From the NCBI GenBank assembly GCA_024516035.1, contig CM044965.1:1080683-1144682 (forward strand): a stretch of DNA of 64,000 nucleotides, read 5' to 3'. This stretch comes from Bactericera cockerelli (Eukaryota > Arthropoda > Insecta > Hemiptera > Triozidae). How positions within the stretch are numbered: position 1 is the first letter of the stretch; the number at the start of each line of letters is the position of its first letter. The notes under the pieces were generated by a model. The model searched no databases, was not told the origin of the DNA, and saw only the letters and a program-made list of their open reading frames with translations. A program made the translations under genes and the position numbers. This document shows, one piece after another, positions 20,886-34,994 of this stretch.

Positions 20886-23729
20886 CAACACAAGCAGAGT
20901 ATATTGTTATGTGTGAATTGTGCCCGGGGGATCTGGACGAGATAAACAATGGAAGATTGTCAGGCCGAGTGTCCTCCAAGGAGAGAATAGAATAGATTAA
21001 AATAGAAGAGAATAGATTGGAGTAGAATAGAAGTGGAGAAAGATAATGGAGGACGGGTTGATAACATGTGTGAAATTGATATTGATGATGACGATGTAGG
21101 AGACAACGTCAAATATATGACAGGGTGTGATGAAATCGCTGAGCTTAGATTGCCTCGGGCAGTTTATTTTACTGAAATTTTTTTATTAAGTTTATTGATT
21201 TATTTTCTACATAAAGAAACATTTATATAAAGGTACTTCTCCTAAGCTTTGAAGGGCTTCTACGAGATTTAATCACGCTTAAATCAATAGGAATCAACGT
21301 TGAACAGAAATTGAGACGTCAAGACTGGAATCAAATTGTGTAGTTTAAAAGATTGACTCAGTTCTACAGATTGAAAAGGCACTACCAAATTCAGGGCGTT
21401 CTCAGTATAAAGACGGTCCATTGCAATATAGCGCGGAAATGCGGTTAGTGTGTTGGGCACACTTCCAGTTTGTGCTTTTTTTTTATTTATTACTTTTTTA
21501 CAAATTTTATGGGTTCAACCCATGTGTTTGTGCTACTATGGAAGATGTGTTTTACTGTTAATAAAATCTTATGTTCAAGAGACTTAATCGGTTTATAAGA
21601 AAGTATTGGTATAAAATAAATAAACTGTTACTACCCACTTCTGCTGCACCCTGTCGGTTTCAGGCTAAGGAGCGGAGAGGTATAATAAAGTGATGGATCT
21701 ATTGATTGGGCATCCCATCGGTCACAGGCGATAATCACCTACACTTCATGCATAGCCAACGAGATAATAATAGACAACTTGGTCAGTCCAGAGAACATGC
21801 AGGATAGTTACTGCGCATGTGCAGGAGATACAAACTAAACACTTAACAGTCTTCAAATCAAAATCAATGTACATAATATGTGGTCAGTTGAGTCAGTTCA
21901 TTGTAAAAGAAACGTTAAAGAGATGTGACTTGTTTACCAAATTGACCAAATGATTGGACCTTTCTTTTTTTCTTATCAAATTGGACTCAAAAGTAGGAAA
22001 AAACTCATCGTTGTTAAAACTTTTCATTTTCGATATGAAAGTTACGATGCGATGAATCAATATAAATATGTAATCTAAGTGAAAAATCTTCTTGTAGAAT
22101 TACAAGAAGATTTAAAAAAAATGATAAAAGGACATGCGGAATTGCGGACGTTATAGAGGGCACTATTGAATGAGATGGTAATGTCACGGTTCAAAAACTT
22201 AGATAGTTGAAAAGAAAGTCATCTCGTAAATTGAAAGTTGTTCTCTTTGCCAGGCTTAATAACTTAATATTCATAAAATTATTGTTGTTGTGTTCAGTTC
22301 ATGTTGTACACTACTCAAGGAGAAAGGATCGCTTCTTCTCATTCTCAACACTTAAATTAAGATTCATTGGTCCAAGTACCCATCCTTGAGAAACACGATT
22401 ATAGCTTTCAACACTATCAAAGTCCTTGTTGAAGTCAATAAAAAGCTTTATTAATGAGATTTGCAATTTCGCTGAACATCTCAGGATCTTTCTCTAACGG
22501 TCTCTCACATTACCTTTCTCTCTCGTGGTGGGATTTGAATCGAACAGATTTGTAACTTTGCAAATATATTTCTGTCTCTCTTTCGTGAAAACCAATTCGT
22601 TCCGGTGCTTGCAAAGCTCTCTAATCCACAGCCCGCCAGGAGAGTGTCGAGAGAGAATTTGCTGATTCTAGAGGAGGAAAGGCGAACTGTAAAATCGCTA
22701 AATACCTTGCGAGTCAACAAGATTGCAAAATATTCGCCATGTAATGCGAATTAGTGAAGAATTAGAGAGAAAGAGAAAAGTCGTGGAATTTCTCGTGGGC
22801 ACTAACCCTTGGTTGTACAGGAAATAACATTGTGGAAGCTTGTGAATGCGTTCTCCTAATGGAAAGTAGGCCCTAACTCTGTTGTCTATAAAGACCTTCT
22901 ACAGGAGCAACTATATCAGATCATAAAAATAATCCAAGCCTGTTTGACCAATAAAGTCACGTTCAAGGCAGTCCTGCTATTTTCTTGATAGCTCAAATGA
23001 AGCTAAAATGAGCTCCAAAAGTCACTGTAAGTGCGGAATTATGAAAGAGGATTTGTTAATCTTAGTGGACACTATCCCTTAACTTTCACAATTAACAATG
23101 ACTGTAGAGGTCATATCTGAGCCGGGCTTTGTAGTAGTAACAGCGGAGGTAGAGGAGAGACCACAGATTTCACGGGTTAAGCTTGAACTCAATGCTTGCA
23201 GTCATGCAGAGAAAGGTTAATCACATTCTGGATTAATAAAATAAAATGATACGAAAACAATTTAAAGTTTAATTTCACGCTTCGTTCCCACTCGACCTTT
23301 GTGATCACGTGACCTTTGAAATGAGGAACTACACACCAGCAGCAATATCGACATTCGAGAACAAATAGAATCATACACTAAAATAGAATTTATCAATTGG
23401 ATTTATAAAATTATTACCTACATACTAGTCGAAAGCAATGATAAAATCATATACTATTTTAGAATTCTACTATCAAAAGGATGATGAATTCTACAGGGAA
23501 ACAGAATAAAAGAGATGGTATTTTATTTCTAGCACATTTAGTATTTGCACTAGGTTGATAACAGATTTTATTAGATTTGCATTGCAACAAGATAGCTGTG
23601 CAAATAACATTCCAGTTGACTGACGAGAACTACTTGAGATTAGAGTTATAGGCACAATAGAGAATATAATAGAGGAAATGTTGATGAGTAAAGAGAAATG
23701 GGAGTGTATAGAGAGAATGGTGAGAGATA

Positions 23730-23762
<33 letters not shown>

Positions 23763-24930
23763 CGGAAGTTCCCTACAACAAAATCGGTAGGGGTCCTATA
23801 GCGCCGCACTTTGAAGTAATGATATTCTTGGTTTCCAAGTGCGATCAGCTACTAGAGAAAGTGCGTTTTTAGAGGGTGGAAATCCCACAAGTTAGGCCAT
23901 GATTAGGAGAGCCTGGGTGTCTTTGAAAGATTATTCTCGTAGATTCAGAAGTGCCAATACTTTATCATGTCGTTACATGCGACACATATTTCAGCAAATA
24001 ATTTTATACTTAATTATGTTTTTCGTCCCTTATTTGTATTTTACTATTTTGTACATACTATTTTATTTGTCATGTAATACTTGTTTCTATGTAAATCGGG
24101 CTTGTCCCGTTAAATATATACAATATGTATATACAATTAAAGGATTCTAATGAAGATTTTTTTCTTACCTTCAAAAGATCCTGTTTATCCTGCAGAATTG
24201 AGACTCGAAGTCCTTTTACTTTAGAAGTGAAAAAAAAACAAGTCGTGTCGTAAATGGTGTAATTATAGTGCATCAAGTATTCTGTCATAGAAGGACAACT
24301 ATCGGTCCACGGTATCAACACAATAAGATGTCAACAGTTGTCCTGGTTGTTATTGGTGGAAAGTTTGCCTTGCCGTCAAAAATGGAAAGGTTGACATGCT
24401 CACTGGGTTTAGCACAATAGCACATGCTGAGCTCAAGAGCCATGTCAGGCAACAACATCTATGTAGTTCCAACTCAGCTAACAATTTGTTTTTTTTCAAC
24501 AAATACTCGTATGTAGTTAGTTCCAATAATTTGTTCAATTTGGATGCTCTTGCTTCTTCCCCACCAGAGGAAGACGAATACGAGATAGGCAATGAGAGAT
24601 ATCTATCATAAAGACCAAGTGTAGTAAAATGTCTACTATGTTATGGATACGAGATAAATCCTTCAGTCAGTAAACCCAGAAAAGAGATAAATTCTAGTAC
24701 AGACGTACATACAATACATGTACAATGTACATACACAAATCTGTGAAACACTTATCTCTTTTACAACTTCAAAAAAGCTGACTGGACAACAACTTTCAAC
24801 CAGCGCTCGCCTATCAGAGAACATGAGATGATTCTCCAAACATACAGAAAATCAGATAAGGTCCCCAGAGATAAGAAAATGGGTTCCGGCGTTCATTTGT
24901 GAATTTTTCACATTTCTCACGGAACGTCAG
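20886..24930. other. AT-rich intergenic or intron DNA, no gene recognised
   Basis: Short frames only, none with recognisable motifs. (GA)n at 23730-23762. A 71-codon frame at 24396-24611 (+) ends PPEEDEYEIGNERYLS but has no other support. Confidence 0.5.
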
Positions 24931-25041
24931 ATCTGCGAACATGTTCGCAATGTTTGCTACGCAGAATATATTGCAATGTTGCGAAATGCTCAGACGAGAG
25001 AATTAGTACAAATGAGAGGCGAGATTAGATCAGTAGTCGAG
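24931..25041 (+). CDS. candidate internal exon, function unknown
   Basis: A pyrimidine-rich tract (gaatttttcacatttctcac) and AG at 24929-24930 precede an open 111-nt segment ICEHVRNVCYAEYIAMLRNA followed by QTRELVQMRGEIRSVVE, and a donor GAG|GTAATG at 25041/25042. Phase is 0 on both sides (37 codons) and CpG is locally preserved, which favours coding. I recognise no family and see no neighbouring exon, so chance remains likely. Confidence 0.25.
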
Positions 25042-26227
25042 GTAATGACGGGAACAGGCGCTGATTAGTGTACCCTGGCGGGAGAGACAGGGGGACCGTC
25101 AAGCTCCGCTACTCAATTCAGAAGACGTGGGTTCAATGTGCTAGTCCAAGGGCGGATTTTACTGACAGCAAAGTCGGATTTTATTGACAGCAAGTCGCAG
25201 ACCAGCATCAGTTTCAATATCTTTTCCTCGGTTTCCGAGCAAATCTCCTATATCTCTGAGATTAAATTTTAGACAAATTCCGGCAATAATACCTACAAGG
25301 TAACCATAGGAATTTTTTGGAAAATGTTTACATTACTCGACTTCTAAGAAGCTCTTATAACTGGTAACTCCTGTTGGTATCCTCCTAAATTTTACCCCTG
25401 AGTACGACAAAACCTCAGTTTCCAATTCACTATTTACGTCGTGGTCTTCTAGGATTGCACGTAGAATGGAATGAGCATCGTCATGAGTATTACTTCAACA
25501 TTTTTGACCATCATTAGAAGTATCACTATTAGAATTTCAACTAACATTGTAAGTATTATTTGAATCAAGCAATTGTTGGTACCATTACCTTTAAATTAAG
25601 CATCATTATCGTCATTGTAAGCATGAGTAGAATCATTGTAAACATCATGAGTATCATCATTTCGGGTCATTATGTGGCTGAGAATAGTCTCGAGTGTTTG
25701 GTCTGGGACATCGGCAATGCCATTGTCTACTAAGTCTAGTTTCTGGCCAACGTAACCTGCAGTAGATGTTCCAAACTATTTGTTCTAAATAGAAAAGGAG
25801 AATGAGAAGACTGAGGAGAAGAAAAACAGGTAACAACTCGTAGACAAAAACACAGTTCTATTTGGAACAGAGTGAACATTCTTACCACGTTGGTAACATT
25901 CTTACCAGACTCCAGGATCATGTTGAAAAAACATGGTGGTTAAAACCAACATGTCATTCCTACTTGAAATAAATAAACAATTAAAAGTAATTCGCGACCG
26001 GAACTTGAACTGGCGTGAACCAATTTCTTTGTTCCAACTTTGGTATGTTTAGCTATAGCTTTGGTTGTCATTAAAAGTCATTGAGTCAATTTATTACTTC
26101 CATCTTTTAATTTTCCATCACACTGGCAGCAGTCTCATGTTAAATTTGATTTGGTAGAAGAAAAATCTCGATTTTAGATTCTTGTGTTAAAAATGAAATC
26201 TTGTATGTCAAAAAACATACAAGATTT
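25042..26227. other. no gene recognised
   Basis: AT-rich with interspersed CATCAT/ATTAGA words at 25470-25680. Nothing supportable. Confidence 0.5.
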
Positions 26228-26350
26228 GGGGTTCGGCGGAAGAGAAAGCCACGGTTCACTACATATTCTATTGAGCTCTTTTTATTTATTGTCCTGAGTA
26301 TCAGTATGGATTATGTAGTTTGCCAATAAAGTAATAAATAATAATAAAGA
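26228..26350 (+). repeat. LINE 3' tail copy
   Basis: ggggttcggcggaagagaaa, gccacggttcactacatatt, then gtttgccaataaagtaataa; parallel to 19497-19750. Confidence 0.5.
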
Positions 26351-27700
26351 TTCTAACACAATTCTATCGCCAAGCGATTTCTACAAGCATGTGTCGGCAA
26401 AATCTCGGCATATTCATATTTAACCTATCAGCACTTTGTTGTTTCAATCAGAAAGAACATATTACTAAACCAGATGAAAGATGTAGATAACCAACTAAGA
26501 ACTAATAAGAATAACGCAGTTGCTAATGATGATGATGAGGAGGATGATGATGATTTTAACGATCCGAGTAATGATAACAAGAGGTCATTAATCAAAGCGG
26601 GCAACGGTCTCTGAACTCCTTTCACTTTGAGTTTCGTTCGAAAAGTTGGCAAACCATGCGAAGGATTACATGAAGGATATTCTGGCCTGGAAACCGCCTA
26701 AGTGAGTCATTAATACAGGGATGGACTACACGCTCGTACAAAAACACCTCAGTCATAGTAGGCGGCCAGAACGAGAACCCTGGGCCTATACCCTACACCC
26801 TAGAACCCGGTACCTACACTTTGAAATAGACGACTTTCGGACTCCGTTGAGGCCTCTTACATTTAATAACATGGTTAGATTATTCTGCCTGGTACCGGGG
26901 CTACTCTAGGGTCTGGGGCTCCGTTGTGTTTGCGCAATGGAATCCGATGACAACGATAGGGTAAACAAACCGCTTGTGACCAGGTACAACTGGAAGAATC
27001 ATACAAAATTCAGGATCATACAAATTGAAGAATATCAGTTTACTTCCTTGAAGTAAGAATAACGACCAGACAACGTAATGCATAATAGTGAGGACTATAT
27101 TTACAATATTTTGTTAAATTTTCACTGTTTTGTACATATTTTGCTAAATTCTCATTTGTATTTGTAAAATAATATTACGATTAAATTAAAATAAATAATA
27201 AAAGTAATAGCACTCTGCACCAGTTTTCACCAAACAATTTCCGAAATCTCTACAAATATGTAGATGCTTTTCACAACTACAAAAGTCCTTGTACAAGAAC
27301 TAGACAGTCAAACTTCCAAAACCCCATTCACTCGTATTCTAATCACACTAATAACCTTGACTACCTCTCTAGTCATCATGAGCTTGATGAGTCATAGCAA
27401 GATTAACAGCTAGAACATATTGTACCTACATCAGGCAAATTATGGAAGGCCTCCAAGAGCCAAGAGCGAAGGAGCGTGCGAGAAAGTTACACTTTATGGG
27501 TCAGGCGATTATATCAAGTGCCTCAGGGGGAGTCCCCTTTAGTTACATGATAATGTGAATGACTGTTACAGTACGGGCTATGAGTCATCTCACATGTTCT
27601 AGACAGACCGGTCTTGTATTGTAAACTTTCAGTCGCGCTCAGAGTGGTTTGTTGGGTTTGAATTGAACTCCTGACTGCTGGTTGCCGGTAGTCAGGCAGG
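26351..27700. other. no gene recognised
   Basis: AT-rich. The 62-codon frame at 26721-26909 shows no motif. A B-box-like gagttcaattcaa in minus orientation lies near 27655-27670. Confidence 0.45.
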
Positions 27701-27913
27701 TCAAGTGATACTGTTGTGAGTTTTGTTTGTTCTTTCAATTCTTTCAATGGTTTGATCCGTCTGGTTGAGTTCTCGCTTTGTTCTTGCATTCTGTTCATGC
27801 TGGTTGTGTTGACTTTGAGACGCTTCGTCATTGTTAAACAGGTTGGGAATGTTTGGAGTGTTGCTGAAGTAGTCCTGGTCAGTTGAAGAATCGTTTGGAA
27901 TGTTGTAACTCAT
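27701..27913 (-). CDS. hypothetical short ORF, 70 codons
   Basis: Starts MSYNIPNDSSTDQDYFSNTP, continues NIPNLFNNDEASQSQHNQHE and ends THNSIT. It is Asn/Gln/Ser-rich and hydrophilic with no domain, signal peptide or membrane segment that I recognise. An overlapping frame (27523-27831) is open too. It may be a fragment of a larger coding region or chance. Confidence 0.2.
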   Translation of the reverse strand: MSYNIPNDSSTDQDYFSNTPNIPNLFNNDEASQSQHNQHEQNARTKRELNQTDQTIERIERTNKTHNSIT

Positions 27914-30900
27914 CGATTATACTTATTTTCTTGGATGCTATGGCTTCCATGGGAAATGCAGTTGTTCTAGGGGAAACTAACTGGAGAAGTAGAAATTAAG
28001 TTGTGGACAGCTTAATTTATGAGAGTGAGATTGATTTTTAATTAATGAAATCATTCTTTTTGTATTAAAATATTTAATCGGGTTTTGGTCTCTTTCTGGC
28101 AAGAAGCTAAATTGAGGGGCTTTATTGTGAATAACTCGTTTCCCAGGCCATATATCAACAGCTAGAGCGCTCTAATTTTTTTGTGATGGATGTATACAGG
28201 ATGTTTTAATTGCGTTTTTATATTAAATTTGTTCTCTTCCTACGTTCTGCATGTTCTTCCAAACAAACTGATGGTTTTCGTACTTTTGTCAGTATCAATG
28301 AGCTCAAAATTATCTTCTTCAACAGATTGACCATGGCTGTACAATGAACCACTACGGACTGTGGGGGTACATTGCACCCGTTTATTTGAGTGTTTATATT
28401 TGTAAATATTGTAGATAAATTACGTGATATGCCTTCAATGTGAAGAAAATTTCACTCTTTCCGACCAATGTTGAGAGGATTCCACGTTTGAATAGAATCT
28501 CACAAGTACATCGTTCATAAACAAATATGTAAATTTATTAGAAATTAATAAAGACTGCAAATAAGACCTTTTCATAGCAGATTTTACTGCAGTAAACGTG
28601 TTTACAATTCTTACGGCTGTATTTTTATGACCGGATAATTTAAGAAATTTCAAGTATAATTTGCAAGAACTTCATATAACTTGAGAAAAAATATTACGTT
28701 CATAAAAAAGGTACTTACTATCAACAAAGTAAATGCACTTTCTTTGACTTTGTAAAGAGCCATGAAACGGCAGGTTGACTTTGGACTACTTTAGAAGCTT
28801 TGGGTTTGTACCAGTCCATTTAAAGAACCTATGTCTCCTAATGATGGTTGAGCAGATGGACACACATTCCAATTTAAATTATGTATGTAAAATATAGATG
28901 GTGAGTCAAGACAATATTGAATAAACAATTTTCACACTCATACTTGGGCATTTAAAGCGGACTTACTCGCATCAGAGATCATAAAAAGTGGATAGTAAAT
29001 ACAGAAATTTATTCTAATTCTTTTTCATTCTCACACCAAAGCCCTAAATATGCAAGAGATGGTAAACACAGATATTCTAATTCTACCTCATCCACACTTC
29101 AGATTCTTACATAAATTACATGCAGACTTCTGACAGCGAAAATTCCTTCCAAGATGATGATCTCAAGAATCCTGAGTGATGCGTTTCGAGCAGAGAATAA
29201 TAAAAAAGTCTATGATGTTGTAGATGATGATGATCACCAAATAGTAATAAAAATTGAACGTAAGAATCATAATAAAACAGGACTTATGCTAATAACAATA
29301 CGAATTCTTCAGGAGGAATTCTCTGCTGGAGAATGTCTTCCCAGGACATTGTATCTGCTCAGGATAGCTGTTGTGTTGGCCAGGATGGTTGTACTATTAC
29401 TAGAGAGGAATTCCCCCTCCTTCTTTCTCTCTCTGGCCAATTTGTTCCGCCGGATTGGAATTCAGACCAGAATGTTTTCCTCTCTTTCTTTACTTTCTCT
29501 ATCAGCTCCATGTCTATAACAATGGTAATATGTATATCTATACACACGGAGAGTCTCTATTTTTGTGTGTCTGTTTTTGTTTATTTCTAGAGGATGTGCT
29601 GCCGCAATTGGTTCATGTCGTTCATAAGCTTCTGCTCTAATTTGCTACATCCAGGAATCCAATGATAGTAGAACACTAAAAATTTGGCGATTGAAATCTT
29701 GATTTTCGGTAATGTTTGCTACATTTACTAAAAAAAACTCGAAAAAAAATATACAAGACATTTTTTGAGAAATGGGGTGATAGGTATCTCTTTCAAGATA
29801 TCATTGGAATCAATATATTAACAAAAACGAAACCTACAACAATCCTTAAAGTCAATGTATAAAAGCTTGATCTTAACATAAGCCTCCGACTCAATGACCA
29901 AGTGCAACAGGGCACAGATGTGCACTGATCTGAAACCAGCACAGTCTGAGATCGAACATAGAACGCATTTTTTTATCATTACTTTTATTGCTCTTACCTA
30001 TCTGCCTAATGATAGCTATGGTGGTATCTCCAGCCACAGAATATTCAGTTTGAGGTTTACGTCATCATCATTTCCATGGAATCTATTTTCATCGTTTCTG
30101 TGTTCAAAACTATCTACTGGTACAGTTCATCTTGTCTCTAATTCCATCAGTGCTATTCGTATCCTAGAATTTACGATTTTTGAGATAAACTTGTGTATCT
30201 ATAAATCTAGACATAAAGAGAGTTGAGGATAAGTAGGAATCCGAACAAGATGGTTATCTAGAAATCAAAAATACAAACTTCTATGAGATACATGTTGAGA
30301 TTCTTGAGTTTTGGATCTGCGGTTAGCTGGATATTCCACCTGGTTATGCAAGATATCTTGAGTTCGGATTGGAAATCGTTTTCCGCTGAGGTCTATGACC
30401 TCACCAGATTCAATCGTCAGCCGTTCTCCACCCACTGGCGGTGATCTAGAGAGCCTTTTCCCAGGAGATATGGGGAGGAAACTGGTTTTGGGGGCCCTTA
30501 TCAAGTCTTTGTCTCCTTGTATGAAAGAGTGCAATATCAGCAAGATATTTTCATAGATGATACCAAAATTAGTTGCTAGCATTTTCTCGGTGTTGTTGCC
30601 CTGTAGTATGAGGAAGAATGCTGGAGTATTTCTTTTTAAATAAAGGATTTTTTGCTGTTTCAACTCAGAAATCTCACAACAAAAATTCTTAAAACATAGA
30701 CAACGTACATTGAGATAAATTCAAATGTAAATAACTTTAATTCTTAAATTTAGATAAATGTTCATCAGGTAAATCAGTTTCTGTAACGCTGAACTTCGCT
30801 ACTTAAGGTTTCCCAGGTTCATCTGGCCAGGTCTGCACCTGATGTTGTAATGACGCCGTGAGATTCTGCAATATTGCAAATAATTGCACTCTGCGGCAAT

Positions 30901-31122
30901 TCCAGGATGTCTTCAAGTGAGGTATGAAATGAACTCTTGAATGGTCAAGGTCCGGGGTTATTATTGGGAGAGACAGCAGAAATAATTGTCGATCGGTTTC
31001 TTGGTCCCACACTGCCAGTGGGTTGGATTCAATAGATGTGCATCATTTGCATTTCCATCTTGATAAAGTCGATTTTCAATAAGTACTAGCGGGTTACACC
31101 CGCCGCTTCGCCAGCCCATCAA
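27914..31122. other. AT-rich DNA with small unsupported frames
   Basis: Frames at 29154-29590 (+) and 30265-30663 (-) overlap each other or lack motifs. A tRNA-like pair of boxes (gcggttagctggata, gagttcggattgg) sits at 30319-30375. Nothing firmer. Confidence 0.45.
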
Positions 31123-31545
31123 ACACACACAACGCACACACACACCCACCCACACCACACACATCCACACACACACACCACACACACCCACCACACACAC
31201 ACCACACACCACACACCACACACACACACACACACAACCACACCACACACACACACACACACACAACACACACACCACACACACACCACACACACACACA
31301 CACACCACACACACCACACACACACCACACACCACACACACACACACCACACACACACACACACACCACACACACACACACACCACACACACCCACACAC
31401 ACACACACACACCACACACACACTACACACACACACCACACACACCACACACACACACACCCATACACACACACACACCACACACACACACCACACACAC
31501 ACACACCATACACCACACACACACCACCACACACACACACACAAA
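31123..31545. repeat. degenerate (CA)n satellite, ~420 bp
   Basis: Runs of CACACA broken by CCACA/CCACCA interruptions throughout. The long Cys/Val frames on the minus strand are artefacts of this. Confidence 0.95.
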
Positions 31546-32165
31546 ATGTCATTTAGGTTTGAAAAAAAACCTGAATATTTTTTGTCGCCCATCTATTTTC
31601 TGGCCTTCCCCGGCGTAGCTCAAGAATGGCTCATCAGAATTTCGCGATCAATATGTCAAATGAAAGCCTAAACCCTTGCCTAAAACTTTCTCGCTCTGAG
31701 TTGATAGGTCGTCACTTCAAATTTCGAGAAAAAATGTCATTTAGGTCAAAAAACGTGAATATTTTACATGTTACCCATCCATTTTTTTACCTTACCCGGC
31801 GTAGCTCAAGAACGGCTCATCAGAAATTCGCGATCGATATGTCAATTGAAAGCTCAAGCCCTTGCCTAAAACTTTCTCGCTTTGAGTTGATAGGTCGTCG
31901 CGACAAATTTCGAGAAAAAATGTCATTTATGTCAAAAAACGTGCATTTTTTTTTGCGTCACCCATCCATTTTTATCCTTACTCATTGTAGCTTAACCTCA
32001 GGGAGATATAATCTAGCCTAGAAGAATTTCCTGATCCAAGCGGACCTATGTGCAAAATTTCAGGTTTCTCGGTCAAACGGTGTGGATTTGTATAAAGAAC
32101 ATACATACACACATACATACATACACACATACATACATACATACACACATACAGACAGCTTTCTT
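31546..32165 (+). repeat. 186-bp tandem repeat followed by a CATA tail
   Basis: ggcgtagctcaaga(a)(t/c)ggctcatcag occurs at 31612 and 31798, with a third partial unit near 31985. The unit also includes ctttctcgct(c/t)tgagttgat. It runs into aatttcaggtttctcggtca and a (CATA)n tract at 32096-32157, a common form for insect TE 3' ends. Confidence 0.75.
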
Positions 32166-32999
32166 TTATAGATATAGATTATATTTCTAGCTGAAATCCT
32201 GCTTTTTTTCGCTGTTGAGGTTCTATCGCGTGGCTGGCGCATCTGAATACCAAAATGACACTCTAGTGCCAAATTGGGAGTCTTGCGGTCCAGCCGTTTC
32301 GGATTCCTGTTGATTATGAATGTAAATAGATTTTATAATTAAGATTGATACTTTGAAAAAAAGAGTTTATTGATTTCATTATAGAATTCTCATATTTATT
32401 AGAACAAAAAAGAAAAAAAGAAGAAGAGAATTTGCAGATAGTCTCACTAATATCAAAAAATGTACGAGTATGCAATATCAAACGTTTAAAAAAGAATGTT
32501 ACAAGTGAGTTACACTGGGAAAACTGTCAAAAAAGAAAGAATAATAGAAAACCAATTAAATAATAAAGCTACAATGCAGACCACTAGACACAATCTTCTC
32601 GGCAACTATCAATAATAATTCAACCATCACTGTTCATGTGATAATTACCAGTAATAATAACCAACATCAATGTAAAACCAATAGGCAGCAACCCGCCAGG
32701 AGGTGAATGCCCCCTTAACCAACATGGCGGCGGCAGACATAAAGAAAACCCTGCCAGAAGGAATCCGATCCTGTAATTGAAATGATTAAACATGATAATA
32801 ACGTGTCTACCTGGCTGGCAATAATTAATAATTAATGCAGTTAACATGGATCAATTAAATACACGAGCTCTCATTATCATTACTACGAATGCTATCATTG
32901 ATATGTAATTGATGTTATGATTCTATTATTGTTGATCTTGTTTGTTCTTGTTGTTTTAGATGGCGGTTGTGAAAATGATGCTGATTGTTGTTGAGTTTT
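32166..32999. other. AT-rich DNA, no gene recognised
   Basis: Trinucleotide (ATT/AAT) and A-rich words; nothing supportable. Confidence 0.5.
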
Positions 33000-33238
33000 A
33001 TTGTTGTAGCCAGCTGGGGGAGGGGAGTGATGGTCTCCAGCCAACTCAGGAGAAAAGTTGGTTCGTTCCATATATTTTAATATGCGACCAACCATCGTGA
33101 GAACTTGGGCTTTTTCTTTATAAGCCGTTAAACCCTTGGGAAACTGCAAGCTAGCCGGTCTTGTTAGGGTTGGCTAGCCCGTATCTCTTTATAGTAATCT
33201 AGCGAGACACTGGTCTTCTCCCTGTTCAAAGTTCCTCA
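33000..33238 (+). repeat. dispersed repeat H
   Basis: Two blocks, 33000-33125 (gatggtctccagccaact) and 33140-33235 (ctagcgagacactggtcttc), match in the same order the reverse complement of 51410-51270 and 51097-51000. The copy here lacks about 160 bp present between the blocks at 51 kb. Confidence 0.75.
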
Positions 33239-33679
33239 GCTTTGTTGTTGTTGATGGTTACCTATGTTGAGGAGTTATATGACATTGATTAAAAAAGGTG
33301 ATGTTGTGGTAGTTGTAGTTGTTGTTATTAACATTATTTTGACTTGTTTCTTGAAAAACTTGATTAATGTTATCAATATTGTGCACTATTACCATTTGCA
33401 CCAATCTTGTTCTAGTTCAAATCTCATTTTACGATCAAATCAACAACTACTAACAAAGAAATTAGATCTCTTTGTTTTTCCTATGTCGATTCGAGTCAAT
33501 TGCATCAGACAGACAATTATTGTTGTTTGGTTAGAATTTAGGTCAACAACTAGAACCGCAATATATAGCTATATTCAGATGTCTCGCGAAGGGGACGTTA
33601 AATAGATACGGTACCAATTTTGCTAGGTAAAAAGACAACATGACAAACCATTGGTGTCCTTAACAGAGATGAACAATGA
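33239..33679. other. AT-rich, no gene recognised
   Basis: A 113-codon frame from 33264 begins with a GTTGTTGTTATT-type simple stretch and shows no motif. Confidence 0.4.
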
Positions 33680-33861
33680 TAACCAGGCGAGATTAATGCT
33701 CAAAGCATGTTCTACCACCTAACCCTCAGAGTCTTATTATTATGTGGTCACAAACTCAAATTAATTAAGAAAAAATCATGCACTGGGTGGGATTCGAACA
33801 AACGGATCCCTGCGTTACCTGGATTACCAGACTAGCGCCTTAACCACTTGAGTGCCAGTGT
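33680..33861 (-). repeat. tRNA-derived SINE family A copy
   Basis: Minus strand, head ttaaccacttgagtgccagt at the right, body aatgctcaaagcatgttcta. A tacagggtctccc word, like a Tc1/mariner-type end, follows at 33890. Confidence 0.85.
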
Positions 33862-34994
33862 CATGTATATGAATAGAATATACAGGGTCTCCCACGACTA
33901 GACAGAGGTAGAGTTATAGAAACATCGACACCACCACTATAGTGATAATTACATCTTGTGAATCATGGTTGAGCCATTTCGCGGAAGTACTTCGCGGAAT
34001 AACTGAGTTAGACTTGTATCTATCTGATATGAATTCTTTGAAATAGGTTATTAATATCTGATCAGAGTCAGTTGGTAAATATAGGATTGGTGAAAGAACA
34101 ATTGTTTTTTTTTTTTTTAAGATGAGTGTTACACAGCTTTTTTTATTTCGTAGCCATGAAACTGCCCATCCCGTAATATGTCTCCCCTCCGACCCATCTT
34201 CAAATTCAAAAACCCTGCACTTTCTTCCTCATCCCCTCACCCTGATTGACACAGCTCTGATGATTGAAATCTGGACTTAACCATATACCTCCTAGTGTTT
34301 GGGAATATGGTTCATTCCAACGTTCGCCAAGTGTGCTAGCTGTTGGTTTCACTGAGTTCATGTATTCTATGACCATTGCCATGTATCAGCTGCCGCAAGG
34401 AGTCCGACACTGAAAACTTGAAAATTCAATAATAATATGTAATTAATTGTAATACTGTGCACAATAAACACGTAATAGATGATTTTACTTATCTAAAACA
34501 TGACACATATATCATCTACATATGATTATTATATGTGCTTCATAAATTTATACTCATCATAGACACACCACATACATACATTACCCACATACGATATGAC
34601 ATGTTCTAGTTAGTCATCAGAAATAAAATTTCCTTTTTCAAAATAATAAGAAATTTTCGGCAACAGGCGTAATACAAATTGAAAATATATTAACAGAGGC
34701 CATAATACAAACAGTGAACATCTAAAAACATTCCTCAATCTTAATATAGAAATGTCAAAGTCACTGACTGACTGATCATCACTGTTTCTCCGAACTGGTA
34801 AGTCCTAGGAAGTTGAAATTTGGTAGGTAGCTTTGTCTATAGTCTAGATGTGCAATCTTTGCAACTTTTTGCTTTCACGGCCATGCCTCGGCCCGCAAAG
34901 CAGGCGACAGCCCGCTAGTAGTCTATACATTGTACCACAACATTAATACATTTACGAGCAAGAAAATAGCAAGGTCAAGAGTAAAACATAATGA
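33862..34994. other. AT-rich DNA with a possible TE 3' end
   Basis: 34770-34925 holds sequence typical of repeated elements (gaagttgaaatttggtaggt and ggccatgcctcggcccgc) ending GCCCGCTAGT. I cannot assign a class. Confidence 0.3.

Noticed and set aside
31123..31545. CRISPR-like array
   Set aside because: There is no alternation of constant repeats and unique spacers, only simple-sequence DNA. The other tandem arrays also have no spacers.
30961..31592. Three long Cys/Val-rich minus-strand frames of ~150 residues
   Set aside because: They are translations of a degenerate (CA)n tract in three frames.
34770..34925. Helitron 3' end (ends GCCCGCTAGT)
   Set aside because: CTAGT fits CTRRT loosely, but no stable hairpin precedes it and no 5' TC end was found.
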